This document shows, piece by piece, positions 8,661 to 17,243 of a stretch of 64,000 nt of DNA. Source of the DNA: Paenibacillus polymyxa. Its GTDB lineage: Bacteria > Bacillota > Bacilli > Paenibacillales > Paenibacillaceae. The stretch lies in assembly GCF_018614975.1 (NCBI RefSeq), contig NZ_JAGGNR010000014.1, positions 248,001-312,000 on the forward strand, written 5' to 3'. The number at the start of each line of letters is the position of its first letter. Position 1 is the stretch's first letter. A program made the translations under genes and the position numbers. Under the pieces are notes generated by a model. The model was not told the origin of the DNA and made no database searches. It saw nothing but the letters and a program-made list of their open reading frames with translations.

Positions 8661-9689
8661 TTAACCCACCTTATTCACTTTGACGTCTCCGATAAACACA
8701 CTTACAATAATCCGTACCTTTTTGCTTGCTTCATGGTAATGGGCAGTTTCCGCCTGGGCACTACTCAGGAATCCGCCGCGTTTCTGGTTCAACAGTGACA
8801 TGTCTCCAATGAACGAATTCGTCGTCACCGTCACACCCAGGTCCATATCCTCTGGTACAAATACTTTCACATCACCGATAAATGAAGAAATAACAATCTT
8901 TGTCTCCCCGTAAGGAATCTGTGCCTTGGTCAAATCAATTACGGTATCTCCGATAAAAGCCGAGATATTCATTGGTTTTAACGAGAACACTTCCTGCCCC
9001 ATGTACAGATCACCGATAAACGCTGATTTGTTAATTGTATTGCCACTGCCATAATCCCCATAACCATTTCCGTAGCCATCATCATAATGTTCTTCATATC
9101 CGGTATCGTTAGAGTTATACGATTGATGTTTCTTCTTATACTGTGGTCCTTGTGATGATGAATCCGTTGCCCCTGTGAAATGAGGGCCATGTGGGTCATT
9201 CTTCTGTTCCTGTTTTGGTTTGCCAAATGTTTTCTCGAACTGTTCGTCAAACGACGACGGCATCTCTAAATCCTCCGGAGACAACGGTTTATAAGGTTGC
9301 TCAGGTGCTGGAGGCGGCTGCATCTTGTCATGATGTTTCCGATCACGACGTCGTGGCCCAATCAGTACAAACAATCCTCCGCCAATCAGCATAACCGGAA
9401 TCAGATAACGGATGAACTCCCCCATAGAGTAATCAATCCATCCCAGGTTACGGGCTAGAAAGTAACCACCGATCGCCAGTACAATTGCCGGTCCAATAAA
9501 GGCATAACCCCCGTTGCGACGAATCTCTGAGATTCCTTTGACCCCCCACCAGATTAGAAATAACGGCCAATATGTTCTGAAAATATATCCTACATCAATG
9601 TCATATCCCAATTGTTTGAACAAGATCATCGCACCAATAGCAATAAGAGGTATGCCTACCCACCAGCGGTCACGCGTAGATCGTTTCAT
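8661..9689 (-). CDS. liaF: LiaF-type inhibitor of the LiaRS system
   Basis: A 342-residue membrane protein. The N-terminal third has about four hydrophobic segments (10-125), then a Pro/Gln/Gly-rich linker, then a C-terminal cell-wall-active-antibiotic-response domain. That domain carries five copies of an S-x-FIGD motif (SAFIGD, SAFIGD, SSFIGD, NSFIGD, SVFIGD), each starting a beta-strand turn. It is first gene of the lia operon, behind its own promoter and a near-perfect palindrome. The ATG is spaced ten bases from AAAGGAG; a closer ATG is out of frame. Confidence 0.92.
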   Translation of the reverse strand: MKRSTRDRWWVGIPLIAIGAMILFKQLGYDIDVGYIFRTYWPLFLIWWGVKGISEIRRNGGYAFIGPAIVLAIGGYFLARNLGWIDYSMGEFIRYLIPVMLIGGGLFVLIGPRRRDRKHHDKMQPPPAPEQPYKPLSPEDLEMPSSFDEQFEKTFGKPKQEQKNDPHGPHFTGATDSSSQGPQYKKKHQSYNSNDTGYEEHYDDGYGNGYGDYGSGNTINKSAFIGDLYMGQEVFSLKPMNISAFIGDTVIDLTKAQIPYGETKIVISSFIGDVKVFVPEDMDLGVTVTTNSFIGDMSLLNQKRGGFLSSAQAETAHYHEASKKVRIIVSVFIGDVKVNKVG

Positions 9690-9709
9690 CGCTCATGTCT
9701 CCTTTGTCT

Positions 9710-9738
9710 GTATTATGTATCCAGTGTAACTCAGACAA
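9710..9738 (-). promoter_or_regulatory. Sigma-A promoter of liaFSR
   Basis: Minus-strand TTGTCT (9733-9738), 17-base spacer, TAATAC (9710-9715), 20 bp before the liaF start codon. Confidence 0.6.
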
Positions 9739-9769
9739 GACAATGAGAACAGCGGCGGCAGATGGAAGT

Positions 9770-9793
9770 CATCTCGGTCTCGAGACGGAGATG
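9770..9793. promoter_or_regulatory. Near-perfect palindrome upstream of liaF
   Basis: Arms CATCTC-g-GTCTC and GAGAC-g-GAGATG pair with a single G-G mismatch per arm and no loop, centred about 45 bp upstream of the -35 box. LuxR-type regulators bind such dyads, so it is a candidate LiaR site. There is no T-run, so it is not a terminator. Confidence 0.45.
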
Positions 9794-9826
9794 GTAGGAT
9801 ATTTATGTAAAAAAATTCGTATATGT

Positions 9827-9856
9827 AAAACACCCCGGAGCTGCTGCTCCAGGGTG
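9827..9856 (-). terminator. Terminator of the SASP-like gene
   Basis: CACCCTGGAGC and GCTCCGGGGTG pair around a four-base loop and are followed by TTTT on the minus strand, 19 bp after the stop codon. Confidence 0.8.
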
Positions 9857-9874
9857 CTGAATCTTTATCTTTAA

Positions 9875-10138
9875 TTATTTCTGGAATTTCCCTGCTCGGC
9901 CTACTTGGCCTGCTTTGCCTACTTGACCTGAATGGCCTAATTGCCCTGTTTGACCAGTGTTTTCTACACCGAACTCGGCATTGAATTTTTCATCAGGTGT
10001 TTGGAAATTGTCTTTTACTTTGTTTTGCTCAGATTGCTTCACTTTAGATGCTGCACCGTTTGTTACTCCATGTTCCTGACCAAACTCAGCATTGTACTTC
10101 TCGTTTGGCGTTTGGTACCCTTGAGATTTCTTAGCCAC
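9875..10138 (-). CDS. Gamma-type small acid-soluble spore protein-like
   Basis: An 87-residue hydrophilic protein with two repeats of the form TP-[ND]-EK-[YF]-NAEFG (about residues 10-20 and 47-57) joined by a Gln/Lys-rich linker, and a Gly/Gln-rich tail. The AEFGxE core resembles the germination-protease cleavage region of gamma-type SASPs (SspE), which serve as amino-acid stores in spores. Support comes from the consensus sigma-G promoter directly upstream. The start is GTG after AGAGAGGTGATT. It has its own terminator, so it is monocistronic. The match to SspE is by motif and not by overall length. Confidence 0.65.
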   Translation of the reverse strand: MAKKSQGYQTPNEKYNAEFGQEHGVTNGAASKVKQSEQNKVKDNFQTPDEKFNAEFGVENTGQTGQLGHSGQVGKAGQVGRAGKFQK

Positions 10139-10203
10139 AACGAATCACCTCTCTCTTCATATTTACGCTGCATTGCTGCAGCGCGGGGTTCGTCCCCAGT
10201 CAG

Positions 10204-10233
10204 TATTATGTGAAGAGAGCACTTCAGTTATTC
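10204..10233 (-). promoter_or_regulatory. Sigma-G (forespore) promoter
   Basis: Minus strand GAATA (10229-10233), 18-base spacer, CATAATA (10204-10210). This fits the B. subtilis sigma-G/sigma-F consensus GHATR-N18-CATWHTA exactly. It sits about 66 bp before the GTG; the leader has a CGCTGCA/TGCAGCG hairpin. Confidence 0.75.
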
Positions 10234-10249
10234 ATGTTCACATGTAAAA

Positions 10250-11041
10250 TTAAATGGCCTTGTCCAGCCAGGAGTCCGGTACAGATTTGTACACATCAAT
10301 TGCATCGGCCAACTCGCTGAGCATCTTTTCTGTGCATTTCCCAGCGCCTTGCCTGATCACCTGTACCTCCACATCCTTTTTGCCCCACTCTTTGTACACT
10401 TGCTTGGTTGTCGGGAAATACAGATCGATTTTATTACCTTTGATCGCTGAACCCGTATCTGCAACAATCCCGTATCCATAGCCCGGAATATACAGAATGG
10501 AGCCCATTGGAAACAACTTCGGATCAGCTGCAATCGTGGAGACTGTTTCTTTATCACGACGTACCTTTACACCGGAATACGTAATTCCGTATTGCGGGTG
10601 TTTGGGTCCTTTGCCTGTAGACTCCACACCTGCCGTATATCCCGTTGCTGTAACCTTTTGTGTACCCAGGATTTGTTCTGAACGCGGAGCAAGCACCGGC
10701 ATAGACGGATCTGCCACTTGTTTCTCTGGAAGCTCAGGCCTTGGAATGACTATCGGCTGTGGTGACCACAGTAAAGCCATATACACCATGGTGGTAAGCT
10801 GGGCCCCATCGCTGTATTGATGGCTGACCTGTTCTGGAAATTCTTGATCAGACTTGCTCGTAGTTCCAATAATCGGACCTTCAATGCCGCTGCTCTGACT
10901 CTCGACATGCAGTACTGCACTTTCCTCTTCAAATGTATAAGCATCCGCCTGATTCAGGCTGATCATCATTCCGGCGAACATTACACAGCCAACCAATAAA
11001 CCCCGTATATGTTTCTTTTGAATTGAGAATTGCTTTTTCAT
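10250..11041 (-). CDS. Secreted 3D-domain protein (YuiC/YocH-like)
   Basis: A 263-residue protein with an N-terminal signal peptide (about 1-34, [20 protein letters not shown], cleavage near ADA), a spacer, and a C-terminal 3D domain (about 150-235) with its three aspartates in [21 protein letters not shown] and IDLYFP. The domain has an MltA-like double-psi barrel; B. subtilis YuiC is a stationary-phase peptidoglycan lytic transglycosylase. A murein-active role in the wall is likely. GGGGGAGG lies before the ATG. No terminator follows; the sigma-G promoter of the next gene begins right after the stop. Confidence 0.85.
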   Translation of the reverse strand: MKKQFSIQKKHIRGLLVGCVMFAGMMISLNQADAYTFEEESAVLHVESQSSGIEGPIIGTTSKSDQEFPEQVSHQYSDGAQLTTMVYMALLWSPQPIVIPRPELPEKQVADPSMPVLAPRSEQILGTQKVTATGYTAGVESTGKGPKHPQYGITYSGVKVRRDKETVSTIAADPKLFPMGSILYIPGYGYGIVADTGSAIKGNKIDLYFPTTKQVYKEWGKKDVEVQVIRQGAGKCTEKMLSELADAIDVYKSVPDSWLDKAI

Positions 11042-11114
11042 TGTATAACCTCCCCCTCACTGCAAAGGTTTTCCAAAAAGCAATTAATCTATACTTTTCA
11101 CAGCAAACACTACG

Positions 11115-11159
11115 AAAAAACGCCTGAATAACATAGGTTAATCCCATGTTATCCAGGCG
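11115..11159 (-). terminator. Terminator of thrS
   Basis: CGCCTGGATAACATGGG pairs almost fully with CCTATGTTATTCAGGCG, followed by TTTTTT on the minus strand, about 59 bp after the thrS stop. Confidence 0.9.
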
Positions 11160-11217
11160 TTATTCAGAGTGATCAGCGCAACTTATGCACTGGTTATCTG
11201 ATAGATTATTTGTTCAT

Positions 11218-13155
11218 TTATACCAAACGTGTTGCAATTTCTTCTTTCAATTGAGCGATAATTTCATCGACGGGTTTCATGCCCAGATCGCCTTCTCCAC
11301 GCTTACGCACGGATACTGCTTCTGCATTACGCTCATTCTCACCAACAACAAACATATAAGGCATTTTCTCAAGCTGCGCCTCACGGATTTTATATCCAAG
11401 CTTCTCATTCCGCAGATCGGCTTCAGCAGAGATTCCCGCACGTTTCAGCTTCGCTTCCACTTCACGCGCATAATCGTCGAAGTTTCCGGATACCGGGATC
11501 ACTTTTGCCTGAACCGGAGACAACCACAGCGGGAAAGCTCCTGCAAAGTTCTCCAGCAAGAATGCTGTGAAACGTTCCATTGTACTAATTACACCGCGGT
11601 GAATAACGACCGGACGATGTTTCTGTCCGTCATCTCCCACATATTCAAGTTCAAAGCGCTCAGGCAACAGGAAGTCCAGTTGAACTGTAGACAATGTCTC
11701 TTCTTTGCCCAGGGCTGTTTTGATCTGTACATCCAGCTTCGGACCATAGAATGCCGCTTCACCTTCAGCTTCATAGAATGGAAGATCAAGCTCTTCCACA
11801 ACTTCACGCAGCATGCGTTGCGACATCTCCCACATCTCGTCGTTCTGGAAGTATTTTTCGGTATCCTGCGGATCGCGATAGGACAGACGGAAACGGTATT
11901 CGTTGATACCGAAATCCTTATAGACAGTTTGAATCAACTCGATAACACGAGCGAACTCTTCTTTGATCTGATCCGGGCGTGCAAAAATATGTGAGTCGTT
12001 CAGTGTCATTGCACGTACACGGTGCAGACCTGTTAATGCCCCCGACATTTCATAACGGTGCATCATGCCAAGCTCTGCAATACGGATTGGCAGATCACGG
12101 TAGCTGTGCATGCTGGACTTGTACACCATCATATGGTGTGGACAGTTCATTGGACGGAGAACGAGTTCCTCGTTATCCATAACCATTTTCGGGAACATAT
12201 CTTCCTGATAGTGCTCCCAGTGTCCCGATGTTTTGTACAATTCCACGTTACCCAGAACCGGTGTGTATACATGCTGGTATCCAAGGCTTTCTTCCAGATC
12301 CACAATATAACGCTCCAGAGTACGGCGCAGCTTCGCACCGTTAGGCAACCAGATTGGCAGGCCTTGGCCGACCAGTTGGGAGAAGGTGAACATTTCCAGC
12401 TCTTTACCCAGCTTGCGGTGATCCCGTTTGCGAGCTTCTTCGAGGTAGTGCAGATGCTCGTCCAGCTGTGCTTTTTTCACAAAAGCCGTACCATAGATGC
12501 GTTGAAGCATTTTGTTTTTGCTATCACCACGCCAGTAAGCACCCGCGACATTCATCAGTTTAAACACTTTGATTTTGCTAGTTGATGGTACGTGAGGGCC
12601 ACGACACAAGTCGAAGAATTCACCTTGCTCATAAATCGTGATTACGCTGTCCTCAGGCAAGTCACGAATCAACTCAAGTTTGTAAGGATCGCCCACTTCT
12701 TCAAACGTTTTGATCGCGTCCTCGCGGCTAACTTCCTTACGTACAATTGGCAAGTTCTCGTTCACAATACGTTCCATTTCCTTTTCGATCTTTTGCAGAT
12801 CTTCAGGATTGAGCGCATGTTCGAGATCCATATCATAGTAGAAACCATCTTCAATGACAGGGCCGATACCGAGGCGCACCTCTTTGTTACCATATAAACG
12901 TTTCACTGCTTGAGCCATCAAATGAGCTGTACTATGACGCATTACTTCAAGTCCTTCTGGTGAATCCAGAGTTACGATCTCCACCAATGCTCCCTCATGA
13001 AGTGTTGTGGACAAGTCCACCACGATACCATCCAGCTTGCCGGCTACGGCATTTTTGCGCAATCCACTGCTAATTGAAGCGGCTACGTCCTCAATGCTGC
13101 TACCATCCGCGTACTCACGTACCGAACCATCCGGTAATTTAATGTTCACTGCCAT
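11218..13155 (-). CDS. thrS: Threonyl-tRNA synthetase
   Basis: Charges tRNA-Thr. The 645 residues show an N-terminal TGS domain ([11 protein letters not shown]), an editing/SAD domain with [11 protein letters not shown], a class II catalytic core with zinc ligands Cys (MNCPHH), His (LNDSHIF) and His (VVIHRG), motif 3 (STMERF), and a C-terminal anticodon-binding domain. The ATG ten bases after AGGAGG is preferred to an ATG three codons upstream that touches the ribosome site. Transcription is controlled by the T-box leader upstream. Confidence 0.96.
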   Translation of the reverse strand: MAVNIKLPDGSVREYADGSSIEDVAASISSGLRKNAVAGKLDGIVVDLSTTLHEGALVEIVTLDSPEGLEVMRHSTAHLMAQAVKRLYGNKEVRLGIGPVIEDGFYYDMDLEHALNPEDLQKIEKEMERIVNENLPIVRKEVSREDAIKTFEEVGDPYKLELIRDLPEDSVITIYEQGEFFDLCRGPHVPSTSKIKVFKLMNVAGAYWRGDSKNKMLQRIYGTAFVKKAQLDEHLHYLEEARKRDHRKLGKELEMFTFSQLVGQGLPIWLPNGAKLRRTLERYIVDLEESLGYQHVYTPVLGNVELYKTSGHWEHYQEDMFPKMVMDNEELVLRPMNCPHHMMVYKSSMHSYRDLPIRIAELGMMHRYEMSGALTGLHRVRAMTLNDSHIFARPDQIKEEFARVIELIQTVYKDFGINEYRFRLSYRDPQDTEKYFQNDEMWEMSQRMLREVVEELDLPFYEAEGEAAFYGPKLDVQIKTALGKEETLSTVQLDFLLPERFELEYVGDDGQKHRPVVIHRGVISTMERFTAFLLENFAGAFPLWLSPVQAKVIPVSGNFDDYAREVEAKLKRAGISAEADLRNEKLGYKIREAQLEKMPYMFVVGENERNAEAVSVRKRGEGDLGMKPVDEIIAQLKEEIATRLV

Positions 13156-13247
13156 TTGTCTCATTCCTCCTGTTAATGTAACCTTCGTGTCCAGATATTT
13201 ATGGACTGATTATCTATTGCTATTCCAGTCATTTTGCAAAGGAACGC

Positions 13248-13497
13248 AAAAAACACCCGTCCCGGCAAAGGGACGAGTGATATATACTCGTGGTTCCACC
13301 CTAATTCAGCTGATTCATCCATATTCGGAAATACAGCCCTCATTGGCATGACGATAACGGGCATGACCCGGCAGATCCTTACTCGCGGATAATCCCAATA
13401 AAGGCGATGTTCTACTCCACTTTCAAAATTGCAGCTACAAAGGGGTAAACCATACGTGATATCCGGAGGAAATTTCAGCCTGGGTTCCTCTCTCTGC
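13248..13497 (-). promoter_or_regulatory. T-box leader of thrS
   Basis: The minus strand carries the T-box AGGGTGGAACCACG (13289-13302), which reads tRNA charging, then a GC-rich terminator stem (CGTCCC/GGGACG) with TTTTTT (13248-13280). The upstream 190 nt contain the Stem I region. The mechanism is known: uncharged tRNA-Thr stabilises the antiterminator and lets thrS be transcribed. I could not assign the specifier codon with certainty. Confidence 0.92.
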
Positions 13498-13501
13498 ACC
13501 G

Positions 13502-13530
13502 ATCTTGCGTGTGGTTGTTGTCTTTGTCAA
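13502..13530 (-). promoter_or_regulatory. Sigma-A promoter of the thrS leader
   Basis: Minus-strand TTGACA (13525-13530), 17-base spacer, CAAGAT (13502-13507), placing the transcript start right at the beginning of the T-box leader. Confidence 0.65.
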
Positions 13531-13567
13531 CGCTTTTGGTTCAATGGTTCACATGAAAATTCATGGA

Positions 13568-14512
13568 TCAACAGTTATTATAATTGCCGAGATCACTTGC
13601 GTCAAGACCTGTCAACAATCCTGAGCGCAGCACTTCGCATTCCGGGCAATGATGACATATTTGTACTTTGTCTTCAAAGATCTGGCATATGGTCGAGATG
13701 ATTGGCAGCTCCGGGGTACGTGTATGAAGCATGACTTTCTCAGGAGAGATCGAGATGAGTGTACTTACAATCATATCTTCAATATCCATCTCCAGTTCCA
13801 GACCCGGCATTTCCACAACAACCTGTTCATCCTTTTGCACGGGTAACAGATTAAGTCCAGCATCCAGGACCTGAAATTCATGCATTCCCTTGTGTACAAG
13901 ATGAACCAGAGGTACTTTGGCTTCTTGAAAAAACACAAAATATTTTAACAGCCCCATAAACTCTTCATACTGCCGATCCATCCAGAACTCATCCAGCGCA
14001 TACTCCACTAATTCCTGAAGCTCCTGCTTATATGGCCGTATGCGGAAGTTGATAATACCTTCAAGGTGAAAAAAGTGAACATCCTCCAGATCCTGCCGTA
14101 GTCCACTGGCTAACGTAGTACGGCGGCGCTCCCGAAGTCCGGGCTGATCCAGATCACCATTTAATAGAAGTGGCATACAGATTCGATTGACCTTCTCCAC
14201 CTCATGCTCATCCATGACAGAACATGCCTTGGCGATCATATCCTCTACCATGCTCCGTTCTTGTGTCTCCATAATGAAGTCGGCGAGTCCAAGGGAGAGC
14301 AGATCACTGATCCGGGGAAGCCATTGCTGAAAATCTTCGTGATTCTCATTCCCTCTGCACACCCAGCTTGCTCTTCCATCATTATGTTTGAAGGTGAGCC
14401 GAAATCCTCTTTTACTTATATGTAAACCTTTGGTTTTTTCCTTGACACAACGATAAAATTGATCCGCTTCCTCTTGCCCTGATACATTGGTCCATACAGC
14501 AAACAGTTCCAC
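13568..14512 (-). CDS. ytxC: YtxC-like putative sporulation protein
   Basis: A 314-residue protein matching the YtxC family by its position next to thrS (as in B. subtilis) and by the conserved central block HFFHLEGIINFRIRPYKQEL. Predicted soluble; the C-terminus has CHHCPECE, a possible metal site. The family is kept in spore formers and its biochemical role is unknown. AAAGGAG is spaced eight bases from the GTG at VELFAVW; an in-frame GTG three codons earlier overlaps the ribosome site and is rejected. Confidence 0.78.
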   Translation of the reverse strand: MELFAVWTNVSGQEEADQFYRCVKEKTKGLHISKRGFRLTFKHNDGRASWVCRGNENHEDFQQWLPRISDLLSLGLADFIMETQERSMVEDMIAKACSVMDEHEVEKVNRICMPLLLNGDLDQPGLRERRRTTLASGLRQDLEDVHFFHLEGIINFRIRPYKQELQELVEYALDEFWMDRQYEEFMGLLKYFVFFQEAKVPLVHLVHKGMHEFQVLDAGLNLLPVQKDEQVVVEMPGLELEMDIEDMIVSTLISISPEKVMLHTRTPELPIISTICQIFEDKVQICHHCPECEVLRSGLLTGLDASDLGNYNNC

Positions 14513-14622
14513 AAGAATCACTCCTTTCCTTCCTGTTCAAAGTATATGGCAAGGCCGATGGGGATATACGAAGCGGATTGATGGAAAGCGTGTCATGATT
14601 TCTCAGTATATTATGAAGAGGT

Positions 14623-14651
14623 TTGGAGTTAAGACAAAAATGTGTTATTAT
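14623..14651 (+). promoter_or_regulatory. Candidate promoter of the small membrane protein gene
   Basis: TTGGAG, 17-base spacer, TATTAT, about 40 bp before the start at 14693. The -10 box is part of a palindrome GTTATTA/TAATAAC, a possible operator. Confidence 0.45.
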
Positions 14652-14692
14652 TTTAATAACAGTATGTTTCACGGAAAAGGAGGGAAGCCAAA

Positions 14693-15097
14693 ATGACACA
14701 ACAACCTAGAATACTCCACTACACGATCATTATCATTTTGTGCGTTTTCCAAGCCTTGTGCTTCCCTATTCCGATGCAGTCCGAATCTGCCGTTGGGGTG
14801 TCTGTAGAAGCAACTTCCAACAAGGAAGTGCTGTTGCAAATATCCGAATCCCAGCAGAAACCTGTCATTCGCAAACACCCACAAGTCATGTCCAAGCTAA
14901 TTGCGGTTACGCATAATAAGCCTGTCTTTCTTGTCCTCGCATTGTTATTGATGCTGCGAATCCCTACAACGGGTCTGTCCTTTAAACCGTGGTATTGTCT
15001 GTTTAAACGCAGATTATTTCTTCTACCTATTAAATTCACCAGCATGTATGTATCCCTCACCCCTATAGCACCAAAATACGTGAACGCTCTTCACTAG
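14693..15097 (+). CDS. Small membrane protein of unknown function upstream of khtTU
   Basis: A 134-residue frame with a strong ribosome site (AAAAGGAGGGAAG) correctly spaced from its ATG. It has an N-terminal hydrophobic segment (about 9-25, possibly a signal anchor), a polar middle, a second hydrophobic segment (about 78-92) and a basic tail. I do not recognise the family. It occupies the place that khtS (yhaS) has before khtTU in B. subtilis, but I cannot show homology. It is separated from khtT by 296 bp. The minus-strand frame opposite it has no ribosome site. Confidence 0.5.
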   Translation: MTQQPRILHYTIIIILCVFQALCFPIPMQSESAVGVSVEATSNKEVLLQISESQQKPVIRKHPQVMSKLIAVTHNKPVFLVLALLLMLRIPTTGLSFKPWYCLFKRRLFLLPIKFTSMYVSLTPIAPKYVNALH

Positions 15098-15393
15098 CCG
15101 TCAAGACGTATTTTACAGGTTGCTTTTGCATGGAGACACCTCTGTATTTAAAGACGGTGTGCTTGTGCATAACTTATAACCCTTTTAGCACACGTTAGAT
15201 AAACCAATGTTTATGACAGTACCTATTTTTGTTGTACCCACACCTACAAATTCAAATCATATGGCTGTGTCAGGAATTTCTGGCTCTGTTTACCCGCATC
15301 TTTTTGATGTTCCTTCGAGCAGCAGATTAATCATTTTCGGGAAATAAGCCTGTCTTCTATGGCCAGCCCCTAATTATAAGGAGGCAACAATCC
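15098..15393. other. Intergenic region before khtT
   Basis: No coding frame with a ribosome site, no clear terminator and no recognised c-di-AMP (ydaO) or other riboswitch consensus. A weak promoter-like TTGATG-N17-TTAATC lies near 15305-15335. Confidence 0.5.
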
Positions 15394-15888
15394 ATGGATG
15401 TACGCGAAACAGACTTGCCGGGAATCGGCAAAAAATTTCAGATTGAAACAAGCAGCGGTGATAAAATTGTCATTATTATCCACGATGACGGGCGCCGGGA
15501 AATGTACCACTTCGAGTATGATGATCCTGATCAAAGCATCTCGATGATCACACTTGACGATTACGAAGCACGACAGATTGCTGCTATTGTTGGCGGATTA
15601 ACTTACAAACCAAAACAGCTTGAAAATATTGAAGTAACGTTTGACGACCTGATTATCGAATGGTACAAAATCGAACCATCCTTCGGAAGTATCGGCAAAT
15701 CCATCGGTGAATTGGACGTACGTCAAAACTCCGGGGCAACGGTTATCGCCGTTGTAGAGAAAAATCACAAAAAACATATCAGCCCAGGTCCGGAGGTCGT
15801 TATCAGTGCAGAATCCACGGTGGTAGCCGTTGGCGAACGCAATCAGCAGAAACTGTTTAAATCCCTCCTCCTGACTGGAAGGGGGTAA
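15394..15888 (+). CDS. khtT: KhtT-type regulatory subunit of a K+/H+ antiporter
   Basis: A cytoplasmic regulatory protein of 164 residues. A beta-rich N-terminal domain is followed by a TrkA-C (RCK_C) domain (about 75-160, [28 protein letters not shown]). In B. subtilis KhtT binds c-di-AMP and controls the KhtU potassium exporter. TAAGGAGG lies before the ATG. KhtU starts four bases after its stop, so the two are translationally linked. Confidence 0.88.
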   Translation: MDVRETDLPGIGKKFQIETSSGDKIVIIIHDDGRREMYHFEYDDPDQSISMITLDDYEARQIAAIVGGLTYKPKQLENIEVTFDDLIIEWYKIEPSFGSIGKSIGELDVRQNSGATVIAVVEKNHKKHISPGPEVVISAESTVVAVGERNQQKLFKSLLLTGRG

Positions 15889-15892
15889 ATAG

Positions 15893-17131
15893 ATGGATCA
15901 TCTGATATTCGAAGTAGGTCTGGCCCTTGTGCTCATTGCGGCAGCCGGCCTTTTATCGGCAAAACTAAGATTTTCGGTCGTTCCGTTTTATATTCTGATC
16001 GGGATGGCCGTTGGGCCTCATGCCATGCACATATGGCATCTGGACTTCCGCTTTATTGAAAGTCAGCCTTTTATTGAATTTATGGGTCGGATCGGTATTC
16101 TGTTCCTTCTCTTCTACCTTGGACTTGAATTCTCGGTAGGTCGTTTAATTAAATCGGGTCGCTCTATTGCAGTTGGCGGCTCGATCTACATCGGCATTAA
16201 CTTTACGCTGGGATTAATATTCGGTTTTATGTCCGGTTTCCCAGTTGCAGAAGCACTTATTATCGCAGGTATAACTACCATCTCTTCCAGTGCCATTGTG
16301 GCCAAGGTACTCGTCGATTTGAAACGAACGGCCAACCCGGAAACAGAGATGATATTGGGTATTATTATGTTCGAAGATGTATTCCTCGCTGTATATATCT
16401 CGATCTTATCCGGACTTGTGCTTAGTGACTCATCCTCCATCGGAGGCGTCATCATGTCCGCACTTATTGCTCTCGGGTTCATGCTTATCGTAATTATCCT
16501 TGGACGCAAAGCAACACCGCTACTAAACAAATTGCTTAAAATTCGATCGAATGAGCTATTCTCTCTCGTTGTATTCGGAGCCTTGTTCCTGGTAGCTGGT
16601 TTCTCTGAAACCATTCATGTTGCCGAAGCGATCGGTGCATTACTGGTTGGTCTGGTGCTTGCTGAAACAGAACATGCGAAACGGATTGAGCACTTGATTC
16701 TACCCTTCCGTGACTTCTTCGGAGCAATCTTCTTCTTCAGCTTTGGATTGTCCATTGATCCGTTATCCCTGGGTGGCGATGCCGTGTGGCTGGCTCTGAT
16801 TGCAGTTGTTATTACATTGTTCGGTAACTTCCTGGCCGGTATGCTGGCCGGACGCAGTGCAGGACTATCGCCCAAAGCATCGGCCAATATCGGATTAACC
16901 ATTGTGTCACGGGGTGAATTTTCCATCATCTTGGCGAACATGGGTAAAGCCGGGGGGCTGTTGCCAATGATTCAACCGTTTGCCGCGCTCTATGTCCTAA
17001 TTCTAGCCATTCTGGGTCCTTTATTAACCAAAGAGTCCAAACATGTGTTCCGTTTATTGGATAAAATATTCAAGTTCAAAGATCCTCGGAAAAAGAAAGA
17101 AGAACCAAAGGTTCTGCAGAAAGAAGGATAA
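15893..17131 (+). CDS. khtU: KhtU-type K+/H+ antiporter (CPA2 family)
   Basis: A 412-residue integral membrane protein with about 12 TM segments of the monovalent cation:proton antiporter-2 fold. Family signatures seen include FLLFYLGLEFSVGRL, ITTISSSAIVAKVL and SRGEFSIILAN. It lacks an attached RCK domain, which the separate khtT supplies. Expected role: potassium efflux at alkaline pH or high K+. It ends in a basic Lys/Glu-rich tail. Confidence 0.9.
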   Translation: MDHLIFEVGLALVLIAAAGLLSAKLRFSVVPFYILIGMAVGPHAMHIWHLDFRFIESQPFIEFMGRIGILFLLFYLGLEFSVGRLIKSGRSIAVGGSIYIGINFTLGLIFGFMSGFPVAEALIIAGITTISSSAIVAKVLVDLKRTANPETEMILGIIMFEDVFLAVYISILSGLVLSDSSSIGGVIMSALIALGFMLIVIILGRKATPLLNKLLKIRSNELFSLVVFGALFLVAGFSETIHVAEAIGALLVGLVLAETEHAKRIEHLILPFRDFFGAIFFFSFGLSIDPLSLGGDAVWLALIAVVITLFGNFLAGMLAGRSAGLSPKASANIGLTIVSRGEFSIILANMGKAGGLLPMIQPFAALYVLILAILGPLLTKESKHVFRLLDKIFKFKDPRKKKEEPKVLQKEG

Positions 17132-17136
17132 TTCCC

Positions 17137-17159
17137 TATGTCTGTGCAGAACAGACATA
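17137..17159. other. Inverted repeat after khtU
   Basis: TATGTCTG and CAGACATA form a perfect eight-base dyad around a seven-base loop just after the khtU stop. No T-run follows on either strand, so termination is doubtful; it may stabilise the transcript 3' end. Confidence 0.45.
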
Positions 17160-17171
17160 CTATCGTACTTC

Positions 17172-17226
17172 GCGGCTCTACGCCGACCTTTCTGTGATTA
17201 ACCCAGGGGGATGGCTCGAAAGCCGC
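17172..17226 (+). promoter_or_regulatory. Candidate structured leader of the yitT-like gene
   Basis: GCGGCT (17172-17177) can pair with AGCCGC (17221-17226). The same bases can instead form two local hairpins, GGC-tctac-GCC and GGCT-cgaa-AGCC. The right arm ends five bases before the AAGGAGG site, so alternative folding could affect translation. It does not match a riboswitch consensus I know. Confidence 0.35.
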
Positions 17227-17243
17227 ACTAAGGAGGATGACCT

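Noticed and set aside
11185-11994. A 269-codon plus-strand frame opposite thrS
   Set aside because: Antisense to thrS, no ribosome site, starts inside the terminator region.
13248-13497. A definite specifier codon in the thrS T-box
   Set aside because: ACA in GAACATCG and ACG in ATCACG are both possible; without folding Stem I the choice would be a guess.
15098-15393. c-di-AMP (ydaO) riboswitch before khtT
   Set aside because: Expected because of the K+ antiporter, but none of its conserved blocks could be found.
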